Notes: a model not told the origin generated them from the sequence alone. A stretch of 64,000 nucleotides of DNA from Paenibacillus marchantiophytorum (GCF_014640555.1 NZ_BMHE01000017.1:1-64000); one strand, 5' to 3'; shown: positions 1 to 9,934, numbered from the stretch's first letter. Translations and numbers: made by a program.

Positions 1-117
1 ATGTCTGTAACTCGACCTTAGGGGTTTTTTTGTGTTTTGTCCAGATAAATACATCATTTAATTACATATTTAGGAATATATTCTAACGAAATATTCATGT
101 TAGGTTTTTTGCAAAGC

Positions 118-290
118 TTCTGGGTTACCACGGTAGTAGCGGAACTACAGTACCTTATTTCCTCGGAAAGCGCTGAATTCCCCCCGAAAACAGCAAAATA
201 GCGAACTCTAGTTCCCTCCGCCTCGCGATATGGACACTTTTAGTTGGAATAGGGAACTGTAGTTCCCTCAACCTCGCCACAATGACACCT
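118..290. repeat. Dispersed noncoding repeat, copy 1
   Basis: Bases 1-412 contain no gene I can support. This part matches 32035-32180 in the same orientation. Shared blocks include AGCGRAACTACAG, CTTATTTCC, AACAGCAAAATAGCG, AGTTCCCTC and GCGATATGGA, separated by diverged spacers. Short palindromes of the GGGAACTNNAGTTCCC kind recur inside it. No ORF or transposase is associated, so the role is unknown; it looks like a small intergenic repeat family. Confidence 0.7.
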
Positions 291-412
291 TTTGATAGAA
301 TCAGCGTCCCGGCTTGACGTTCCCCTAACTCCGCGCAAGGCAGCTAGGTCATCTACAATAATGAGCAAGGAGATTGAACAAGCAAGCTAAATGTGCTTAT
401 TCCCCTGCCACT

Positions 413-973
413 TTAACGCATCCCATAATGCAGCAAAACATTCCCTGACTCAAACCCTCTCGAAGCAAGAAGCTTTAGATTCATTTTCTCAACTTGGTCA
501 AACAACCCTCTTCCCGTACCCAAAACAACCGGAGTGACCACAATCAATAACTCATCAATCAAGCCCGCAGCCGCGAGCTGCTGAACGATAGTGCCACTGC
601 CAAATACAGTAATATCCGCGCCATCGCCTTGCTTCAAAGTCCTAACTTCTTCCGCAAGATGATCTTTTACCAATCTACTGTTCACCCATGTTACTTCTTC
701 CAAGCTGTTGGAGAAGACGACTTTCGTCATCTGATTTAGCTCTTCCGCCAACGCTCGGGCCTGTTCAGGTGCATTCGGGTTCGTCGCTACATGCGGCCAA
801 TAACTCACGAACATCTGATAAGTCAATTTGCCAAATAATAATGTGTCTGCATGCATATATTCATGCGCAGCTTTATCCACTTCCGGATCATGCAGGAACC
901 AATCAATCTCCCCATTCAGTCCAGTAAAAAAACCATCCAGTGATATTCGATTAAACACGATTACTTTTCTCAT
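413..973 (-). CDS. Dihydrofolate reductase-like (RibD C-terminal family) protein
   Basis: This 186-residue protein resembles the YyaP/YwjB group of DHFR-fold proteins that share the RibD C-terminal domain. The N-terminal strand ends in ISLDGFF, typical of the group. HADTLLFGKLTYQMF and a later FGSGTIVQQL nucleotide-binding segment follow, and the C-terminus ends VLLHYGMR. Family members are presumed NADPH-dependent reductases, but substrates are mostly unknown and no folate role should be assumed. The start is the ATG preceded by GGAGG at a 5-nt spacing; a TTG four codons upstream overlaps that ribosome binding site and is unlikely. It appears monocistronic, with a decayed reductase upstream. 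Confidence 0.8.
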   Translation of the reverse strand: MRKVIVFNRISLDGFFTGLNGEIDWFLHDPEVDKAAHEYMHADTLLFGKLTYQMFVSYWPHVATNPNAPEQARALAEELNQMTKVVFSNSLEEVTWVNSRLVKDHLAEEVRTLKQGDGADITVFGSGTIVQQLAAAGLIDELLIVVTPVVLGTGRGLFDQVEKMNLKLLASRGFESGNVLLHYGMR

Positions 974-1132
974 AACTGCCTCCAATTTGATAGAGATTAA
1001 TCGTTCCTACTTATACAGACATTATAACAAACAAAAGCTGCAAAACTTTCTTATAGATGGCTAATGTAAAAAAACTCATCCCCACTGATTAGCAACAGAA
1101 GGAATGAGGTTCTATGTTTTTGCTATACGGCT

Positions 1133-1654
1133 TTAAGCCAAAATCTCTTCGATCTTCTGAACAACATCAGCGGGCAATACCACACCAGCTGCTTTCACGT
1201 TTTCTTCCAGCTGCTCAATCCGGGTCGCACCGACGAGCGCACTTGCTACATGCGGTGAAAAGACGACTTGAGAGACGCCATTTCGCTCACTCAGCGGAAT
1301 AATTTCAGACTCAATCGTGCGATTGAACATATTGTATTGCGGCTGATTCACAACAATTCGATCGAGCAAGTAGCGATCCGCCACAGACAGCCCTTCCTGA
1401 ATTTGCGAAGCAGTCCACTCACTAACGCCAACATTCAGGACCTTGCCTTGACGAACCATATCTTCAATCGTGAGCAAAGTTTCATCAACCGGTGTCTCAG
1501 GGTCATAACGGTGGCAGTAAAAAATATCGATGTAGTCTGTTTGCAGACGTTATAAGCTGGCATGAACATTCGCTGTATCCAAAAAGTTAATCCCTAAATC
1601 AAAAGCCCGCTGTGTCAGCTTGGCAACCGTTTCTTCTACAACAGAATTACCGTA
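1133..1654 (-). pseudogene. Aldo/keto reductase remnant with stop and two in-frame deletions
   Basis: One reading frame runs from a YGNSV motif at 1654 to a normal C-terminus at 1133 and is clearly an aldo/keto reductase of the Kv-beta/YhdN type. It shows FDLGINFLDTANV, LQTDYIDI, CHRYDPETP, LNVGVSEW, VVNQPQYNMFNR and ASALVGATR. The ATG end and about 35 residues before YGNSV are missing. DTANV is joined directly to HASL, deleting roughly 70 family residues including the catalytic Tyr/Lys region. VVFSP is joined to HVASAL, deleting about 65 more. A TAA at 1550-1552 replaces the usual Lys codon of the ASLKR motif. The product cannot be an active reductase. Everything remains in one frame, so the deletions were multiples of three or were compensated. 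Confidence 0.85.
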
Positions 1655-1713
1655 CGCGTGTTCAGTCTATTAGATCACTTCGCAGATTCAGAGGAAAACT
1701 TCTCCAGAAACGA

Positions 1714-1742
1714 TTGATTTTTTATCGCTTTCGATTTATACT
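1714..1742 (+). promoter_or_regulatory. Sigma-A promoter of serC leader
   Basis: TTGATT (1714-1719), a 17-nt spacer and TATACT (1737-1742) place transcription start near 1749, just before the T-box leader. Prediction from consensus only. Confidence 0.6.
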
Positions 1743-1748
1743 ACATAT

Positions 1749-1962
1749 CAATATTCATACATGATCGTGCCTAGGAAGAGAATCCAACTCGGAGGCGTTA
1801 TCGCCAAGATATGACCGCTGCTGAAGCTGTCAATCTAAGTTAACCGGCACCGCCCGTTACCGCGGAACCAAGTGGAGAAGCATTCACCGGAATGTTTCTT
1901 AAATTGGGTGGCACCGCGAGCAAACGCTCCTCGTCCCAATCGGATGAGGGCGTTTTTTGTCG
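1749..1962 (+). ncRNA. T-box leader upstream of serC
   Basis: The conserved T-box core AAATTGGGTGGCACCGCGAG lies at 1901-1920. A terminator hairpin follows (about 1923-1957, AACGCTCCTCGTCC paired with GGATGAGGGCGTT, then a T run). This is the arrangement in which uncharged tRNA bound to the leader favours the antiterminator and transcription of the downstream gene. By the known logic the sensed tRNA should be tRNA-Ser, since serC makes the serine precursor, but I could not identify the specifier codon in Stem I with confidence. Confidence 0.85.
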
Positions 1963-2012
1963 TTTTTCAAAGTCACAACGTTCGACAAACCACTAACGGG
2001 AGGTAACAAGCC

Positions 2013-3110
2013 ATGACGAAACGATTGTACAATTTCAACCCAGGACCCGCAGCTCTGCCTTTGGAGGTGCTCGAAGAAGCTCAAGCAACCTTCGTGGACT
2101 TTCAGGGAAATGGCATTTCTTTGCTCGAGATGTCCCATCGCAGCCGCGGGGTTGAAGAACTGAATCACGAGACACAACAGTTGCTGCTTCAATTATTAAA
2201 TTTGCCAACAAGCGAATATGACGTGCTTTTCATGGGCGGTGGGGCAAGCGCACAATTCGCTCTGCTTCCTATGAATTTTCTTCACGCCAATCAGACCGCA
2301 CACTACGTGCTAACCGGCAGCTTCGCCGAAAAGGCCTATAAAGAAGCGACATATATCGGGCAAGCAGCGATTGCGGCAAGCTCCAGAAGTCAGAACTGGA
2401 GCCATATCCCAATCTTGGATGAGATCCAACTAAGTGGAAACCCCGCCTATCTTCATCTCACCCTAAACAACACAATTGAAGGCTCCCGGTTTAATTCGAT
2501 TCCGAATGTCGGAAGCACACCACTCGTTGCCGATATGACTAGTGACATTTTGAGCAGAAAGCTTGATCTTCAGCCTTTTTCCATGATCTATGCCGGTGCT
2601 CAAAAAAATCTGGGACCTGCCGGAGTCACAGTAGCCATTATACGCAAAGATTGGCTGCTGCAAGGCTCCAAGTTGATCCCAGAAATTATGCGTTATGAGA
2701 CATTTGCCAAACACCAATCGCTGTTCAACACACCACCGGTGCATGCTATTTATATGATGAATCTTATGCTGAAATGGGTGCTGCAACAAGGCGGTGTTGC
2801 GGCACTCGAACAACAGAATGCAGGCAAAGCCAAGCTGATTTACGATGTGATCGATAACAGCAGCGGCTTTTACACAGGAATCATCGCACATAAGGATCGT
2901 TCTGATATGAATATCACATGGCGCATGGCAAATGAAGCTTTAGAGAAAGCCTTTATTCAAGAATCATTGGCACATGGTTTCGAAGGCTTAGCAGGCCACC
3001 GCAGTGTCGGCGGCTTGCGAGCATCGGGCTACAATGCCGTGCCAGTGGAAGCTTGCCAAGCATTAGCTGAGTTCATGACTGCTTTTGCTGAGCAACACGT
3101 TTCCGCATAA
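2013..3110 (+). CDS. serC: Phosphoserine aminotransferase
   Basis: SerC transfers the amino group of glutamate to 3-phosphohydroxypyruvate, the second step of serine synthesis; it is a cytosolic PLP enzyme. At 365 residues it has family length. Visible hallmarks are FNPGPA at residues 8-13, MSHRS around 40, the phosphate-binding GGGAS at 75-79, and the PLP lysine K198 in AGAQKNLGPAG. The ATG is preceded by GGGAGG. The gene stands alone between a T-box leader and a terminator, so expression probably follows seryl-tRNA charging. serA and serB are not in the window. Confidence 0.96.
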   Translation: MTKRLYNFNPGPAALPLEVLEEAQATFVDFQGNGISLLEMSHRSRGVEELNHETQQLLLQLLNLPTSEYDVLFMGGGASAQFALLPMNFLHANQTAHYVLTGSFAEKAYKEATYIGQAAIAASSRSQNWSHIPILDEIQLSGNPAYLHLTLNNTIEGSRFNSIPNVGSTPLVADMTSDILSRKLDLQPFSMIYAGAQKNLGPAGVTVAIIRKDWLLQGSKLIPEIMRYETFAKHQSLFNTPPVHAIYMMNLMLKWVLQQGGVAALEQQNAGKAKLIYDVIDNSSGFYTGIIAHKDRSDMNITWRMANEALEKAFIQESLAHGFEGLAGHRSVGGLRASGYNAVPVEACQALAEFMTAFAEQHVSA

Positions 3111-3112
3111 AT

Positions 3113-3160
3113 AAAAGAGTCCCGTAGAGCGGCCTAGGCCAAACTCTCGGGACTTTTTAT
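3113..3160. terminator. Bidirectional terminator between serC and lpdA
   Basis: AGTCCCG...CGGGACT stem with extra internal pairing around GGCCTAGGCC, flanked by AAAA on the left and TTTTT on the right. It can end both serC and the convergent pdh operon. Confidence 0.8.
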
Positions 3161-3198
3161 CTAAAGGTAGTAGAAACCAGGGAATAACGTTAAGTTAC

Positions 3199-4614
3199 TT
3201 ATTTACCCAATTGGTGAATAGGGTGTCCAAGGGCACCTTCTGCTGCATCCATAATCATTTCAGTCAAGGTAGGATGTGCATGAATGGTAAGCGCAATGTC
3301 TTCCAGATTAGCGCCCATCTCAACCGCAAGAGCAAGCTCTCCGATCAAGTTCGAAGCTTCTGGACCAACGATTTGACCACCAAGCAGTTGTCCTGTTTCT
3401 TTGTCGCCTACAAGCTTCACAAAGCCTTGTCCTGCGTTCAAAGAATTGGCGCGGCCGTTAGCTGCATAAGGGAACTTACCGATTGTTACATTGATTCCTT
3501 GCGCTTTGGCTTCTGTTTCGCTCAGTCCTACTCCGGCAATTTCCGGATCTGAGAAGACAACAGCTGGCATAGCTTTGTAATCTACGATACTGGAGTGGCC
3601 TGCAATAGCTTCAGCAGCGACTTTAGCTTCATAAGAAGCTTTGTGCGCCAAGGAAAGACCTGGTACAACATCCCCGATAGCGAAGATATGAGGAATGCTT
3701 GTTCTGCCTTGGTTATCAACTTCGATCAGACCACGGTCCGTCAATTTCAAGTTAATAAGATCAAGACCAAGCTCGCCATCTGTATTTGGACGACGACCAA
3801 CCGTTACGAGCACATAGTCCGCAGTAACTTGTTTCTCTTCACCTTTGACAGTGAAAGTAACCGTTACATCGTTGTCTGTTTTCGTGCAGGATTGCGCCAA
3901 CGCTTCGGTATGAACCTCAACGCCAACTTTCTCCAGGTTGCGGGCAACAAGCTTCGTCAATTCTTTCTCGAAGCCTGGAAGCACATGGTCTGAGCCTTCA
4001 AGCACAGTGACTTTCGTACCGAATTTCGCATACGTTTGGCCAAGCTCGATTCCGATGTAGCCGCCGCCGATAACGATCATGCTCTTCGGAATTTCAGGCA
4101 AGTTCAGCGCCTCGGTGGAAGAAATAATTCTTCCGCCGTAAGGGAACGCCTTAAGTTCAATCGGACGTGAACCCGTCGCGATAATACAGTGCTTGAAGCG
4201 GTAGCGAGGAGCTTCTGCATCATTGAACACACGTGCTTCGTGCTCATTGATGAACATCACTTCGCCTTGGAACGTTTGGATCTTGTTGCCTTTGAGCAGC
4301 GCGCTAACGCCGCCTGTTTGCTTAGCAACAATACTATTTTTCCACGCTTGCACTTTCGCGAAGTCAACCTTCACGTTTTCCACGGAAATTCCCATGCTAT
4401 CTGCATGTTGGGCATGCTCGTAGGTGTGAGCCGCAGAGATCAAAGCTTTGGAAGGGATACAGCCGCGGTTCAAACATACGCCGCCCCAATCCGATTTATC
4501 AACAATCAGAACGTTTTCTCCAAGTTGGGCAGCGCGAATTGCCGCTACGTACCCACCTGGACCAGCACCGATGACCAACAAGTCAATATCTAAAGAAGCA
4601 TCTCCTACTACCAT
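3199..4614 (-). CDS. lpdA: Dihydrolipoyl dehydrogenase (E3)
   Basis: This FAD flavoenzyme reoxidises the dihydrolipoyl group of the E2 subunit and passes electrons to NAD. The 471-residue protein shows the FAD motif GAGPGG near residue 17, the redox-active disulfide Cys47/Cys52 in GGVCLNRGCIPSK, the NAD motif GGGYIG around 183, and the catalytic His-Glu pair H447/E452 in HAHPTLTE. It is the last gene of pdhA-pdhB-pdhC-lpdA and starts 4 nt after pdhC ends. That tight spacing indicates co-transcription, and probably translational coupling, for the pyruvate dehydrogenase complex. Confidence 0.97.
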   Translation of the reverse strand: MVVGDASLDIDLLVIGAGPGGYVAAIRAAQLGENVLIVDKSDWGGVCLNRGCIPSKALISAAHTYEHAQHADSMGISVENVKVDFAKVQAWKNSIVAKQTGGVSALLKGNKIQTFQGEVMFINEHEARVFNDAEAPRYRFKHCIIATGSRPIELKAFPYGGRIISSTEALNLPEIPKSMIVIGGGYIGIELGQTYAKFGTKVTVLEGSDHVLPGFEKELTKLVARNLEKVGVEVHTEALAQSCTKTDNDVTVTFTVKGEEKQVTADYVLVTVGRRPNTDGELGLDLINLKLTDRGLIEVDNQGRTSIPHIFAIGDVVPGLSLAHKASYEAKVAAEAIAGHSSIVDYKAMPAVVFSDPEIAGVGLSETEAKAQGINVTIGKFPYAANGRANSLNAGQGFVKLVGDKETGQLLGGQIVGPEASNLIGELALAVEMGANLEDIALTIHAHPTLTEMIMDAAEGALGHPIHQLGK

Positions 4615-4618
4615 GCTG

Positions 4619-5914
4619 TTACACCTCCAAGACGAGAAGCTCTGGATCAGCCAGAAGCTGTTTGATGTAGTTCAAGAAGCTTTGTGCTGTCGCTCCATCC
4701 ACGATACGGTGGTCGAAGCTCAAGGAAAGCGCCATAACCGATGCGGCAACGATTTGTCCGTTTTTCACAACAGGCTTTTCAGTGATACGTCCAGCGCCCA
4801 GAATCGCAACTTCAGGGAAGTTGATAACTGGCGTGAAGAACATACCGCCTACAGAACCAATGTTAGTAATGGAGATCGTGCTGCCTTTAAGCTCGTTAGG
4901 TGCCAATTTGCCTTCGCGTCCGCGAACAGCCAAATCTTTAATTGAAGAGGCGATGGACCATACGTTTTTGCGGTCAGCATCATGGATAACAGGAACGAGC
5001 AAGCCATTCTCTGTATCTGTTGCGATACCGATATTGTAGTACTTTTTGTAGACGATTTCTTGCTTCTCTTCGTCGATCATGGCGTTCATAACCGGGAATT
5101 GACGGCAAGCGGCAACCAAGGCTTTTACGATGAAAGGCAAGTAAGTCAACTTCACGCCTTTTTTCTCGGCAAGCGGCTTCGTACGCTCGCGTAGAGCGAC
5201 TAACGCGCTCACGTCGATTTCGTCCATCAGTGTCACATGCGGTGCAGTGTACACGGATTTCACCATAGCGTTCGCGATGATTTTCCGGATTCCTTTGAAT
5301 GGAATCCGCTCTTCGACGCGATCGCCCACGACAACCTGCTGCGGAGTCGCCGCAGGTGCCGCTGCACCAGCTGCTGCTACGGCAGCTGGATCAGCTTCCG
5401 GAGCCGCGGCTGCGCCCGCTCCGCTAAAGCCAAGCACGTCCTCGCGCGTTACGCGGCCGTGCTTCCCTGTAGGCGTCACCTCTGCGAGTGTGATGCCTTT
5501 TTCTCTTGCAAGCTTGCGGATGCTAGGCGTCGCAAGCACTTCGCGGCCCGCGCTTGGCGCGGCCGCAGGCGCTGCTGCAGGAGCCGGTGCTGCCGCCGCT
5601 GGGGCAGCAGGAGCCGCTGCAGGCGCAGCGTGGCTGTCGCTCTTGTGATGCATGGATTCCGCAGGCAGTTCGCCCGTCACTTCAATCGTCATCACAAGCT
5701 CGCCGATGTTGCACACTTGTCCTTCTTTTACGGAAACAGCAACGACTTTTCCTTCAACCGGACAAGGTACTTCGACAACCGCTTTATCGTTTTGTACTTC
5801 CATAAGGATCGTTTCGTCTGTTACGGTGTCACCCGCTTTAACCAACAGTTTGACGATCTCGCCTTCATGTATGCCTTCACCAAGCTCTGGGAACTTGTAT
5901 TCAAACAATGCCAC
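4619..5914 (-). CDS. pdhC: Pyruvate dehydrogenase E2, dihydrolipoamide acetyltransferase
   Basis: E2 forms the core of the pyruvate dehydrogenase complex and transfers acetyl groups from lipoate to CoA. The 431-residue protein has one N-terminal lipoyl domain (1-80) with lipoyl lysine K44 in NDKA, then a long Ala/Pro-rich flexible linker. A peripheral-subunit-binding domain (about 129-165: ATPSIRKLA, GKHGRVTREDV) and a C-terminal catalytic domain with H402 and D406 in FDHRIVDG follow. The linker region is very GC-rich and gives long spurious ORFs on the opposite strand. Lipoate attachment may depend on LipL, encoded 4 kb away. Confidence 0.97.
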   Translation of the reverse strand: MALFEYKFPELGEGIHEGEIVKLLVKAGDTVTDETILMEVQNDKAVVEVPCPVEGKVVAVSVKEGQVCNIGELVMTIEVTGELPAESMHHKSDSHAAPAAAPAAPAAAAPAPAAAPAAAPSAGREVLATPSIRKLAREKGITLAEVTPTGKHGRVTREDVLGFSGAGAAAAPEADPAAVAAAGAAAPAATPQQVVVGDRVEERIPFKGIRKIIANAMVKSVYTAPHVTLMDEIDVSALVALRERTKPLAEKKGVKLTYLPFIVKALVAACRQFPVMNAMIDEEKQEIVYKKYYNIGIATDTENGLLVPVIHDADRKNVWSIASSIKDLAVRGREGKLAPNELKGSTISITNIGSVGGMFFTPVINFPEVAILGAGRITEKPVVKNGQIVAASVMALSLSFDHRIVDGATAQSFLNYIKQLLADPELLVLEV

Positions 5915-5945
5915 GTGAACTACCTCCTATTACCTTCGACTGTGA

Positions 5946-6926
5946 TTAGAATTCGAGTACTTGGTTAATCCCTGCAATGACACTTGCTGGACTAGGCAAC
6001 CAAGCGTCTTCAATTTGAGCGAACGGATAGACGGTATCTGGCGGTGAAATACGCAGAACCGGAGCTTCCAGGTGTAGAATTGCTTTTTCATTAATTTGTG
6101 CAATGACTTCTGCGGCAACACCGGAAGTTTTTTGCGCTTCTTGCACGATAATCGCACGATTCGTTTTCTTGATGGAAGTAACAATCGTATCGATATCAAG
6201 CGGAAGCAGCGTACGAAGATCGATCACTTCGACTTTCACGCCTTGTGTTTTTTCGATTTCTTCTGCTGCTTTCACAGAAGTGTGAACCATAGCACCGTAA
6301 GTGATAATCGTAACGTCAGAACCTTCGCGAACGACATTCGCTTTCCCCAGTTCAACCGTGTACTCACCTTCTGGTACTTCTGCGCGGAATGCGCGGTATA
6401 AATTCAGATGCTCCATGAAGAAGACAGGGTCATTATCGCGAATAGCCGCGATAAGCAGTCCTTTGGCATCATAAGGGTTGGAAGGTACAACAACTTTAAT
6501 CCCAGGCGTTTGAACTAATAAGCCTTCAAGAGCATCGGTATGCAGCTCAGCCGCTTTTACGCCACCGCCAAAAGGTGTACGGAAAACGATCGGTGAGTTA
6601 TAACGTCCGCCGGAACGGTAACGCATACGAGCAGCTTGGACGCAAATTTGGTCAAGAGCTTCATAGATAAAACCGACGAATTGAATTTCTGCGATCGGGC
6701 GGAAGCCTTGAATACCAAGACCAACCGCAAGGCCGCCAATAGCGGACTCAGCAAGCGGTGTATCAAATACGCGGTCTTCGCCGAATTCTTTTTGCAAACC
6801 TTCTGTCGCACGGAACACGCCGCCAACATGGCCAACGTCTTCACCGAACAAAATTACATTTGGATCTCTTTCCAATTCAACGCGCATAGCGTCTTTTATC
6901 GCTTGAATCATCGTCATTTGTGCCAT
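5946..6926 (-). CDS. pdhB: Pyruvate dehydrogenase E1 component, beta subunit
   Basis: PdhB with PdhA forms the thiamine-diphosphate E1 heterotetramer that decarboxylates pyruvate and acetylates the E2 lipoyl group. At 326 residues it has family size. It carries the transketolase-like segments [16 protein letters not shown] near the N-terminus, [18 protein letters not shown] and the C-terminal EAQKTSGV region. The ATG is preceded by AGGAGG. Just upstream of that site is a perfect 6-bp hairpin that also occurs before hxlR (see the repeat at 6937-6978), so E1-beta translation may be modulated separately within the operon. Confidence 0.97.
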   Translation of the reverse strand: MAQMTMIQAIKDAMRVELERDPNVILFGEDVGHVGGVFRATEGLQKEFGEDRVFDTPLAESAIGGLAVGLGIQGFRPIAEIQFVGFIYEALDQICVQAARMRYRSGGRYNSPIVFRTPFGGGVKAAELHTDALEGLLVQTPGIKVVVPSNPYDAKGLLIAAIRDNDPVFFMEHLNLYRAFRAEVPEGEYTVELGKANVVREGSDVTIITYGAMVHTSVKAAEEIEKTQGVKVEVIDLRTLLPLDIDTIVTSIKKTNRAIIVQEAQKTSGVAAEVIAQINEKAILHLEAPVLRISPPDTVYPFAQIEDAWLPSPASVIAGINQVLEF

Positions 6927-6936
6927 GACTTCTCCG

Positions 6937-6978
6937 TGCCTCCTAATTGTTTTCGTGAGAAAACTTGCATCGTAAGCT
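6937..6978 (-). repeat. Shine-Dalgarno-adjacent palindrome, subtype A (pdhB)
   Basis: Read on the minus strand: AGCTTACGATGCAAGTTTTC, then TCAC, GAAAAC, AATT and AGGAGG. The hairpin GTTTTC/GAAAAC ends 4 nt before the pdhB ribosome binding site. A closely related copy lies at 36963-37000 before hxlR. Confidence 0.75.
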
Positions 6979-6984
6979 GATTAT

Positions 6985-8073
<1,089 letters not shown>

Positions 8074-8191
8074 TCACCTCTTATATGATTTTGATGCCTG
8101 CTAGCTACACTTCTGTTATAGTATTATTATAAACCTGTTTTTGTGAATTGTACACCAGTATCCTTGTGGTATATGACCTTTATTCAGGGAA

Positions 8192-8220
8192 TTGAATAGT
8201 ACAGTTTCGGAAAATATATA
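8192..8220 (+). promoter_or_regulatory. Candidate sigma-A promoter for the esterase gene
   Basis: TTGAAT (8192-8197), 17-nt spacer, TATATA (8215-8220), about 110 nt before the esterase ATG. The divergent pdhA promoter must lie in the same gap. Confidence 0.45.
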
Positions 8221-8330
8221 ATACAGTTAACATAAAATTTACAACTGCTATAATACACCTTACCCTTTTCCAAATAGACTTACGCTTTAATTTCCAAAAC
8301 TAGCCAAGCGCAATTCAAAGGAGCCTACAC

Positions 8331-9062
8331 ATGTCAGATGACTCTCGCTTTTATAAACGGACCATTATCAAAGATGAACTATCCTCGATTCATCTTCAAG
8401 AAAATCGTTCACTTCGCATCTATTTGCCTCCTGGTTACAACGAACTGCTGTCCTACCCTGTCATTTACTGCCAAGACGGTGAGCAGTTCTTTAATTTCGG
8501 GCGAATTGCCACGACCCTCACGCGCTGCATCTTAGATGAAGATCTAGAGCCCACCATCGTGGTCGGTGTGGATGTGAATAACGTCAACCGAACTTCCGAA
8601 TATGCGCCTGAAGGAGACCGTCATGATGCCTATTGCCGCTTTTTCGCAGAGGAGCTCCTCCCTTATGTAGAAAGCCGTTATCCTGTCCGCACCGAACGAA
8701 CAGAACGTATTGTTGCAGGAGACTCACTGGGAGGGACTGTATCCTTGCATCTCGCCTTAGATTATCCTAGCCTTTTTTGCCGCGTTATATCCTTGTCAGG
8801 CGCATTTTTCGACATCACGCGAGAACGGATCAAAGCTGAGGATGATTTATCTTGGCTAGAAGTGTACATGTTGATAGGATTGGATGAAACGGATGTAAAG
8901 ACAGAGCGTGGCACTTTTGATTTTGTCCGCGAAAATCGGTTAGCCAAAGAGGAAATGGACAGCAAGGATGTCAAACTTCATTATATTGAAAAACCAGGCA
9001 AGCATCTGTGGGGATTTTGGCAGGGGGAGCTGGACGCAGCGCTGCATTATTTCCTCGCTTAA
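8331..9062 (+). CDS. Putative alpha/beta-hydrolase esterase (EstD/Fes-like)
   Basis: This 243-residue cytosolic protein belongs to the putative-esterase branch of the alpha/beta hydrolases, which includes enterochelin-esterase-like enzymes. It shows LRIYLPPGY (family strand), VIYCQDGEQFF, the oxyanion-side VVGVD, and the nucleophile elbow GDSLGG with S132. A C-terminal catalytic histidine sits in KPGKHLWGFW (H225); the acid is probably in LIGLDETD. No signal peptide is visible. The substrate cannot be inferred, and nothing nearby suggests a siderophore pathway. The ATG has an AAAGGAG site, and a bidirectional terminator follows the stop closely. Confidence 0.8.
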   Translation: MSDDSRFYKRTIIKDELSSIHLQENRSLRIYLPPGYNELLSYPVIYCQDGEQFFNFGRIATTLTRCILDEDLEPTIVVGVDVNNVNRTSEYAPEGDRHDAYCRFFAEELLPYVESRYPVRTERTERIVAGDSLGGTVSLHLALDYPSLFCRVISLSGAFFDITRERIKAEDDLSWLEVYMLIGLDETDVKTERGTFDFVRENRLAKEEMDSKDVKLHYIEKPGKHLWGFWQGELDAALHYFLA

Positions 9063-9064
9063 AT

Positions 9065-9103
9065 AAAACGGCCCAACCCTCAACAGAGAGGTTGGGCCGT
9101 TTT
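9065..9103. terminator. Bidirectional terminator, esterase/lipL
   Basis: Perfect stem AAAACGGCCCAACC/GGTTGGGCCGTTTT between two convergent genes. A and T runs on the two sides allow function in both directions. Confidence 0.9.
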
Positions 9104-9106
9104 GTT

Positions 9107-9934
9107 TCAAACTTTGATCGCATAACGATTCTTCAACAGTTCCATCATTTCTTGAATTTGTTGTTCTTCAGGATACCCGGGGATTTCCTCCCGTTTCTTC
9201 ACTTGCCCCCCTTTGGCTGCCATAGCCTCAAGTAGATTAGCTATGAAAAGCTCAGACGTCAAAGGAATCGCCAGGCACTCCGATAAACTGGCCATACTGC
9301 CTGGCGCCACTATTGGATAATCCGTAGAGGAATCTTCACCCGCGGCTCTCTCATAGAAATTTCTAGCCAGCGATGCCTTGTCCTCGCCAGTCCCTTCTAC
9401 GATTATGAAGGCTTGCACTGAAATAGCCCGCTGCTGCCTGCGTTGCGCAATCCCGCAAAACTTCCGTCCTTTGACACTAAGATCAAACTCACCAGGACAA
9501 AAGGACCCCAGTACTTCTCCTTGTTCAATCTGATCAGTCAGAGAGCCCATAACTTCGCGAATCAAGGCTACCATGGAATCAAAATCTTTGCGATGTTCCA
9601 TATCACCTGCCTCTTTGGGCATTAGCAGGGAGATATTCACGACGCCCAAATCAAGCGGTACCGCGGCGCCTCCAGAGTTTCTAACCGCTGTTTCGTAGCC
9701 CATCTCAGTCAGCCAAGTGCGGGCTGCTGCAGCTTCTGGAAGCCGGCTGTCTCTGAGTCCCATTACAAAAGACCTAGGGTGCCTCCAAATGTGCAAAATA
9801 GGCGGAGTCGCCTGTCCAATGGCCCTGCATAGAAGTTCCTCCAGCGCAAAAGCATATAAAATAGGTTTCGGTTCCATTGCTCCGGACCGATCCAAAACAA
9901 TCATAGATGAGGTAGAAATAGGTATTTGGGTCAT
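9107..9934 (-). CDS. lipL: Octanoyl-[GcvH]:protein N-octanoyltransferase LipL
   Basis: This member of the lipoate-protein ligase/BirA fold family has 275 residues from the chosen start. The signature RNSGGAAVPLDLGVVNISL (residues 85-103) is followed by GSFCPGEFDLS with catalytic Cys146 and a lysine in KGRKFCGIAQRR. In B. subtilis LipL uses this cysteine to move octanoyl groups from GcvH to E2 subunits of 2-oxoacid dehydrogenases. The nearby pdh operon encodes exactly such a substrate. I chose the ATG preceded by AGGAG; an upstream in-frame start would add 32 residues without family support. LipM is the main alternative, but the GSFCPGEFDL context fits LipL better. Confidence 0.82.
   Translation of the reverse strand: MTQIPISTSSMIVLDRSGAMEPKPILYAFALEELLCRAIGQATPPILHIWRHPRSFVMGLRDSRLPEAAAARTWLTEMGYETAVRNSGGAAVPLDLGVVNISLLMPKEAGDMEHRKDFDSMVALIREVMGSLTDQIEQGEVLGSFCPGEFDLSVKGRKFCGIAQRRQQRAISVQAFIIVEGTGEDKASLARNFYERAAGEDSSTDYPIVAPGSMASLSECLAIPLTSELFIANLLEAMAAKGGQVKKREEIPGYPEEQQIQEMMELLKNRYAIKV

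Noticed and set aside
5237-5968. Long plus-strand open frames opposite pdhC
   Set aside because: They are antisense to the GC-rich Ala/Pro linker and lipoyl domain of E2 and have Arg/Cys/Ser-rich, protein-unlike composition.
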